Of a DNA stretch of 35,512 nt, positions 10,001-19,000 are shown one piece after another. Positions within the stretch are counted from its first letter, which is position 1, and every line of letters begins with the position of its first letter. Origin of the DNA: a virus. The position numbers were made by a program, and so were the translations under genes. The notes beneath the pieces were generated by a model. That model was not told the origin of the DNA. It saw only the letters and a list, made by a program, of their open reading frames with translations, and searched no databases. The stretch lies in the IMG/VR virus record IMGVR_UViG_3300010158_000183, positions 1 to 35,512 of that record; one strand, 5' to 3'.

Positions 10001-13000
10001 TCGAAGGTACCGCCGATAATGTTACTATCGTATAAAGAAGAGTTCGAATCAAATGTCCAAAATTCCACTATGTCGCCTATATCTAAACCTGCAACTAACG
10101 GATCGCTTAAAAATATTCGAGATGTATCGTGGTCAATACTAACAACTGTTACATCAGTTGTAGTGTTAAGTTTATTTTCGGCATTTGTTTTACTAATAAT
10201 ATTAACCAACTGCCCGATTTTAATATTTTCTGTAGTATCTACTTTTATTTCATTATAATCAATAACAGAAGTAAGGGTTTGTAAATCATTACCGCGTCCG
10301 CGTAAATCACAAAGCCCTATCATGCTTGTTTCATTGGAGGCATTAGCTAACGTATTGTATAAAGAAAAATTATTAGAGTCAATTATTCTTACAAAATAAA
10401 CACGACCGTCAACTAAGCCGTCTATAGGAAGAAAACCTTGAGCGTTGTATAATACAGTCGTACCTGTCAAAAAACCATGATCCTGTATTTTAAAAATTTT
10501 AGTCTTTAAATTAATTGTATTAGTATAAACTGTTACAGAATTATCTAATTTTGGTGCAGGAATTTTTTCTACGACTCTAGATAAATTATAATAATTAGAA
10601 TTATCTGCAAACACATCTTGACCAAAATTAGAGTTAGATTGATCCCAAATTAATACATAATTAAAAGGTAGTGATTGTATATTGGTTTTAGGAAAGTCTA
10701 TACCGGTCATTAACTGTCCTAGCTCAAGCCCCGGCATACCAGATGTTGCAGTATAAAAATTTAAAATTCTTTCAGTTGCATTAAATAATTCTATATTTTT
10801 ATTATACGCAACCGACAATCGTTGATTAAACTTCGGTGTATAATTTAAAAATACAATTTTACACAATTTTTTTAAATATCCGTTGATATTCTTAGTGAAA
10901 AAATCAATTTTAAAATCTGATAACAATACATAAGACCCATCGAGTGTTACCATCATTTTAGATTTAGTTGTATCAGCTAGCCATGATAATTCAAAATTTG
11001 TAGTAAATCCGTCACATATAAAGGTGTCAACAGTAGCTGTCGATTCAAATGAATTATTAGTAGAAATACGATCAAATTTCATTCCTATTAAATTATTACG
11101 GACAGTACCGTTAGCTAGACGAGCATAAGCAACAGCAGGCTTCACGTTCGGATCGTTACTATGTATAATTACTTTAGGAGGTTTTAGATAATTTTTTCCA
11201 GAAGACAACACAATTATTTTGCTGATCTGTCCTCCGGTAATATATGCTTTTGCAGTCGCTCCGGATCCAAAATCGCCGTCGGCAGTTTGTAGCTCAACAG
11301 TTGGGGGAGTAGCATAATTACTTCCGGGATTTCCAATATCGATGCTGTCGACGTAAAATTTATAATTTTCAGCCCATGCTTTCCAAGGATATGTATTTAA
11401 AAAATTATCGTTAAGAGTTATGGGTTGGTACGAATTAGTCAAAGTATTATAGATTGCGGGTAAATCAAAATCCGTAGTAAAGGTCTGCGAAGGGTCTACA
11501 TACGTATGATTGGTTGTGTAATTCCTTATCTGAGTATGATATGGTTTTACTTCGGAAATATAATTAATGAAATAAGACGAATCTTGTAATTTATAAACAG
11601 GTCGCTGATCTAAGTTTCCGGCGTAATTTGTTACATTTATGAAACTTGTTTTAAATGCCCAGTCTAATAATTTTTGTTCTGTCAGCGCATATTTTACTGC
11701 ACTAAAGAAAAACAAATTCCAATTGACTTTTAATTCTCCAACAAATATATCATTTTTTAATGCGTCAATGATATTTGTTAATTCTATATCAGCTGTTTGA
11801 TCAAATAATGTTTGATCATAATTAAGTGTACTGAATCCTAAATTTCCAGAAGACGATGACCATAGAGTATCTAGCAACTGTATTGTCCCATTTTGTTTAA
11901 AAACCAAATTATAATTATTACTAAAGTTTCCAGCATCGGGCTGTGTTTTTTCTAAAATTATATAATTTCCGTCACTACTATTGTTTACTTTAATATATTG
12001 GTTAATTTGTGCATCCACTAGAGAAGAGAGATACCCTAAAGAAGGAATAGTGGCCGAGTATGGTGTATACTCATTAAACGTACTACTTTTATAATCAACA
12101 TACTTCCAATAAAGACTAGTATTATATAATTGTGTGCGTATCTTAATCCACTGGTTAGTTAATTTATCCCAGGAATACATGGCCCATTTTCCGTTGCTGT
12201 CGGTATCGGTTAAAACTAGTACAGTATACGGACGCACTGATAGAATTGGCGCGGTTGTATAATTGTTGCCTGGATTTTTTATGTCAGCAGATATAACCTT
12301 ACCATTTAAATCAATCTCAGTAGTTATTATAGCTTCGGTTCCTAAATCATTAGAATAAATTGTAACTGTAGGGGGAATCTTATAACCAAATCCTTGATTA
12401 ACTATTTCAACGGTGTTAATTTTTCCATTCTGCACTGTGCAAGATATTTCAGCCTGTACTAGTCGAGCAGTTTTTATAATATCTCTTAACACAATATCCT
12501 CTACTACTTGATCATAGGTATGAGAATATTGATCTGGATGCGGCTGTTCAGATTTTAATTTGTCGAAATTATAATTTCCTGTAAGTTGATTAGAAATTAA
12601 AATTTTATTTACAAAACCAACTAGATTGCGTAGTGCTTTTTGCCTATCAATAAACATGCTTTGTCTAGGACGAATGTCGATACCATAGGCCATTCTTTGA
12701 GATAATTTAGGATCAGGCACCGGATTTCCAAGACTATCGTGCCCTAATAAACTGTCGATTAATTTTTTTTCTAATAAGGTATTTGGGCGACTATCTACAT
12801 TTCCTTCTTGTAACAACAACCATTCTGTATGTTTGTTGATTATATTATTAGTTTTATCCAATGCAATATTTAAATTAATATTATTAGAAACTAACTCTGT
12901 GCCAATATTAGCTAAAGACAACGCCGATGGAGCGATTGGTGATAAAAATTTATAGCCATAACTTACCGGATCTGCAATAAGGCTCGCTACCTCAAACGAA

Positions 13001-16000
13001 CTTTTTCTTCTATTTTTTGTTGCAGGTATAGTAATTTTATTTTTAACCCAATAATAATAATAATTAGTTAAAGACCCCGACGAAGTATAAACTTGTTTTA
13101 CCGCCATTACATTTCCTGTGGGATACTTAGGCTGTCCACTTATACTTTCTACCAGTCCAGCAGTAGTATCTGCTATTACACTCCATTCGTTTGGCAAATA
13201 TTTTGTTCCCACCCATTCATAAACATCGATAGTTGCTCCTGGGAACAGTTTCCCCCAATTATTTTTTCGATATTTTAATTCTCCCTGTTCGTACCACATG
13301 TACTTTACTGTACTCAAATCCCACCAAAGTTCCCCAACATGATCGTCGAGCCAACTGATATTTGTATTAACATTTACACTTGCAGTTCCTATAGAATATA
13401 TTGCAGGGTCATACGATGATATATATTTTAATTCTTGTTTAGCTACTCCTGGAATTTTTCCCTTAACCGGGTCAATTATATCCAAATAGTCGACTATTTT
13501 TTCGCTAAATGTGTCTATTAAAGAAATTTTTTGAAATTGATTTACGTCTACCAGATCCGGTTGTTCTCTTAATTTTTGCCAACTGCCGATTGAAGGATTA
13601 ATTTTTTTGAACTGATAAAAAAGTCCATTCTGATCAGGCTTCCATTGGTCGGCTAAAAACGGGGACCCTACGTAAACATTATTATCGTCGACTTGTAAAC
13701 TAATACCGTATTCTGAATTTGTAACGTGATTAGTAGGATTTAATTCATCATCTAAAGAAAAGCTACCATGAGGATCTTTTTTATTGTAGACATACACCGC
13801 ACCTGAATTTCCTAAAAAGTCAACCAACACCGTTTCGTTAGTATCGAATGTTACCGAACCAAACGGTGATTTACTATCAAATGTTGTATGTTGCGGGGTA
13901 CTTCCCGATCCAGCGGATATTATTAAATCACTTGCGTCACTATTGCAATCGATCGCTTTACCAAATTTCATTCCTCTTCCTTTATAAGGATTGGTAAGAA
14001 TCTGATTAAGTATAAAAGTTCCAGAGTTATTAATAAAAATTAAAACTCTTCCGTACGATCCATCAGAATGTAGATAAGATGGTGCAGATACAAAAAGATA
14101 TCTGCCGTCAGGACTTACAGTGATTGCCGAACCAAATTCATCTCTCTTTGAAAATCCAAAATCAGACCCGTTAATAGTTTGAATAGGATCTAATTTATTA
14201 GCCAATTGCTGATATATAGATACGAACCCGGTGCTTATTTGTGAGCCAGGAGCACTAATAGCTATAAATTTTGCATCATCTGATCCGCTTATACTATAAC
14301 CCCATAGCGATCCAATTGAAATAGAATCCGTATTCTGCGGCAAAACTACTCCTGTATAAGTTATTTTCAAAGACTGTTCCGAAGAATCGACCATGTATGA
14401 ATACACTGCACCGGTTCCTGTTGTACCTGTTGCAGGAGCTCCTACTAATAACAGTTTTACATCTGAATTTCTCTGCACGAAAAGAGATGACCCAAATCGT
14501 TGATAATTTGACGAATTATCAGGACTTAATAATACAAATTCTGTTTTTTGAGATAGCGTCTTGGAAGATTTACTACTTATTTTTACTAGGCCCTCTTGCA
14601 CTAAAGTTGATATTGTCCCGTGTCCGGTTGAATATCTCAACCCCCCTTCTATAGAATCCGAAACTGTTGCACATGCTCCCGGAGCACCAACAAATAGTAG
14701 TCCAAAATTTGTACGGTTGAAATCGATATCGTCATAAATCATTGCCTTACCAGTTTCGATAGGATAACGAGAGTGGTGATAAAATACCGAAGCATATCCA
14801 TCTTGGTTAATATCATATTTGAAAAATAGTTCAGGTGTTGTTTTAGAAACATCATACACATAAATCTTTCCGCTTGCTGTGGTCAAATTTGTAACAATTG
14901 GTTGTATTACAGTATTCCCACTCCCGCCTAAGTTACCTTGAATTTCCGGACTAGTGTCAATTGTGCCGAGACCGTAAGGAGCTGCCACCATCAAAACATT
15001 TGAGTTTTTTCTTTTAGAAATAACTCTACCAAATTCTACTGTCGAGGAATCACTATTTTGTATTGAGCTAATAGCATAATTTTTAACTTTTTGATATACT
15101 GCCCAACGGCCGGTTCCGTCGTCGTCGATCCATAATTTTGAACCGTACGGTAATTTTAATAATCTATAATCACTAGGTATTTGAGAAAGTGTTGGAAATC
15201 GCTGACTAATAAATTTAAATAACAATCCCGGAAATACTGTCGAATTCGTACTGTTAATAGTTGACAACGACGATAATACCGTGATTTCTCTAGATGTAGG
15301 TGTATCAAAAATTCTATAAATTCCGTCAACTTGAGAATTAAAATGAGAACAGAAAATTATATCGCCAACTTGTAAATTATGAGTAATGTCTGTAGTAAAA
15401 GTAATTGACACTCCTCGAGAACTTACATAAGCCCCAATTATCCTCACACCTGTATTTTCATATCTTAGAACATCCCAGTCCCCATCGGCTTTAAAACCTA
15501 ACCATACAGTTATTCCCTCTGGAAGAGACGAATTAGCAATATCTAATAGACTATTTTCATTGTAGGCAGTAGCGGTAACATCATCAATTCTAACATACCC
15601 TGCGGTATTTATTAATAAACTATCTGTACCTGTAGTCGAAAATACCGAGTTTACGTTAAAATCTTTAGGCATAATCTGTAAATCGCTCGAAACAACATGT
15701 ACAGTTAGATCATTTTGTTCTATAGGCTTTGTAGAAACAAAATTAAGAAGTTGAGGACTTTCTAAAAACGTCCCTTCTATTAGAGGAAATTCAATTTCAT
15801 TATATGTAGAAAAAGACCCGTAACATCCGACTCTAAATGCCCATTCTTCTGAATAGTCTATTTGCCCTTGCAAATTATATAAACTTGCTTTAGAAAGCTT
15901 TGATATAGAATTTTTTGTACCTTTTTCTCTAATGTAGCCTTGATAAAATTTGTACTGTGCTATCGGACTACTAAAAATGTTATTTAAATTTGGACGAGGA

Positions 16001-19000
16001 GTATATCCAGTAAGATGCTGTGCCATTTTTTCTTGACCGGCATCAAAATTATCTATATTTAAATTATAAAAATCTGGAAACTGACCAATTTTATAATCGA
16101 AATTTGGAATCAACCCTGCAACAGGTTTTTTATCTAATAGTATCCACCCTGCCGATACATTAAATGTTGCAGACCCGACTATATCCTGTTTTGCAGAATA
16201 ATACTTTCCGTTAACACTAACAGTATCTGCATAAACATAATCAATATACGGTTTCCAGGTATGGATATTAGCTGTATCGTAAACAAACCCAGGTGCCGAA
16301 AAATCTCCTTTCCATCCGGAAGTTCTTAAACCGGATAATTTTACACGCAATTGCCTATATCCGGTTTCAATATCAAATATTGTATCATTAAACAAGCTGG
16401 TATTCTTAAACACCATACCGTGTTCTTTTTGTACCGGTCTCAATATAGCAAAATAAATCCCCTGAGTAGTATTATTTGTAGAAATAGTACAAATTCCGTC
16501 TGCTCTATTTACGGAAAGATTTTTTTGTGAAAATGGTTTTCCGTCTGCTCTTAAAATACTATACTCATGAAAACTATCAAACAAGTTGTCAACGACCGCC
16601 ACGTTAGATTTAAATTTAATTTGATTAGCAAACGGACTTAGAGTTATTAAACTATTTTCAACCCAGTGTTGACTTGTCCAGAATAAGAATTCTTTAGCAG
16701 AAAAATTCCAATTTAAAATTTCTCCTAAATCTACATTATATTCATCAAATATAAATCCTCGACTTTCTAAATAATGTCCATATCCTATGATAAAATCATA
16801 AACCTCTTGGATTGTTGAAAATTCAGTCCCGTATGGTATTTTTGTAATTTGTGTTGAAAATCCAGCGGCACGCTGTACTGTGACTCCTCCGGTGATTGGC
16901 AGTTCCGATAATTGTACATATAAAGATTCATTAAAAGAACTTTCCGCTGTGTGACTAACTTTTACTCTATAATATTTGTTCTTGTAAGAAACAAGCTGAC
17001 CTTGAGTATAAAATAGTGTAGTTGGTGCAGTTTTAGCCGAAGTTGTGTCAACTGTAGATAATCCAACCGGTCCTGGAGATGATGCAGAGCTCCAAGTTAC
17101 ATATGATTCCGAAATTCCGCCAATCGTAAGGGGAGGGGTGGAATTATTTCTTGTCGGAAGATATACATTAAAGAAACCTCGATATTGATCGTAACCTTTA
17201 ACAGAAAATTTTCCGTTTAATTTCTGTATAACTATACCGCTTATATTTGCAGATCCTACCGGACTACTAGAATTTAAAAATAAAGAATAATCCTCTTGAG
17301 GTAATATTGCTCCAGGGTCAATCGATGTTGGGCTATAAGCATCAATAAGAACAGTCATATTGTTTTTGTTTATAAATCCGCCGACTTTATAAAATAGATT
17401 AATATTAAAATATTTTAAATCTTTCTTTAATTCTTTTATATAATTAGTAGATCGTTGCTGCCCATACTCTGAGACATACACACTATAACCGTTTGTTAAT
17501 GCGCCGTTATCTCCGTAAATTACCACATTTTTTGGATTTAAAAATTGATGGTTATCGCCGTAAGTCCATTGTTTAGCAATATTAAGATTAATTCTACTAG
17601 GATCATATAATAAAGAAGAATAAACCGCAGGTTTAATCAATGCTAGTAGTCTTTGAATAGCGAATGGATAAAAACTACTTCTGCGCCACGCGGTTTCTAC
17701 TGGACCTTGGTCGCCAAACACGAAAGGCCGTCTTATAGAATATGCTGTAGTGTTAGACAATAACTGATCAGGAGGAATCAATTCGCCATATTGATTCACC
17801 GGTAGTATTTTATTTAATCCCGGTCTAGCATAAATTGGGTTACCGCCGCCAGTTTCTACATAATCCCATAATATTTGATTTCCGGAAGTGTAGGGAGCAG
17901 GCCCATATGTAGATTCCCAGTCATTTGGTTTTTGAGATAACCCTAACATTTCCCAAGGATGAGTGTGCGGGCGCTCAGTATCGTATAATATTTTATATAT
18001 GTTTCTCCAATAACCAGATACAGGTGTATTACCGTTAGATTCAACCGCTCCTGTATAATTCCAAGTAAATGAATTAAATTCATCGAAGGTCGGATTTGTA
18101 GAATAATCTATACCAAAAATTCCAGCCCATTTAATAAAGTCTGCTTCTAATACCTGTGTTACGTCGAATGTCGAGTATTCAGAATTTCTAAAATTACCGG
18201 GCAACACCGAGTTTATGTCAAATAATTCCGAACGATATGCGGCTTTAATGTTATTATAAATTCTTTTTTCTAATTCTAAAATAACTTCGTCTCTGTAATC
18301 ATTATAGGCAATTGTAATGCTACCATCGTGTCCTTGGATTACTTTTTGAGGAGTAATATAGGTATTGTCAACATATATACTAGGTACAAATACCGGATAT
18401 AAACCTAATTTAGACGGAGTAGGTGGTATATAACATTTAGATGTATCCTGATAATCATTAATTGTAATAACATCGCCAACCTTCAACTTAATTAAAAATT
18501 CAACAGACGAATCAGTTGGAATAAATTTATAGTCAATATTAGAAATTAATTGAACACCGTTAATATACACTAATACAGATCGCAAATTCAACGTCGAAAG
18601 ATCAAAAGAATTTGTTAAAGGATATACCGTATTTCTAGAATCTGTTACAGTCCATGTTCTAACAATTTTATCTTGGCCGTATCCTATCATGTCTGATAAA
18701 GAATAGGAGTCTACATTTTTTTTATTTTGATTAATATTAGAAATAGCTATGTCAACCGCCGAAACGTAATCTATTTGATCGGATTGAGATGCTATTTGTT
18801 TTAAAAAAGATAATTTAAATTGATTATACTTTTCTCCTGCATCCTGAACGGCATCGATTAAATTATGATATTTGTCTCCAATAAAAAGAAAAGCAAACGG
18901 TAAAGGATTAGCATTTGAAATTAACTGAGTTCCTTTATAGACTGCCAAATCTCTTAGATTGTTCAATCCGGGGTAATTTCCAGAAAAATTAGAAGATGCA

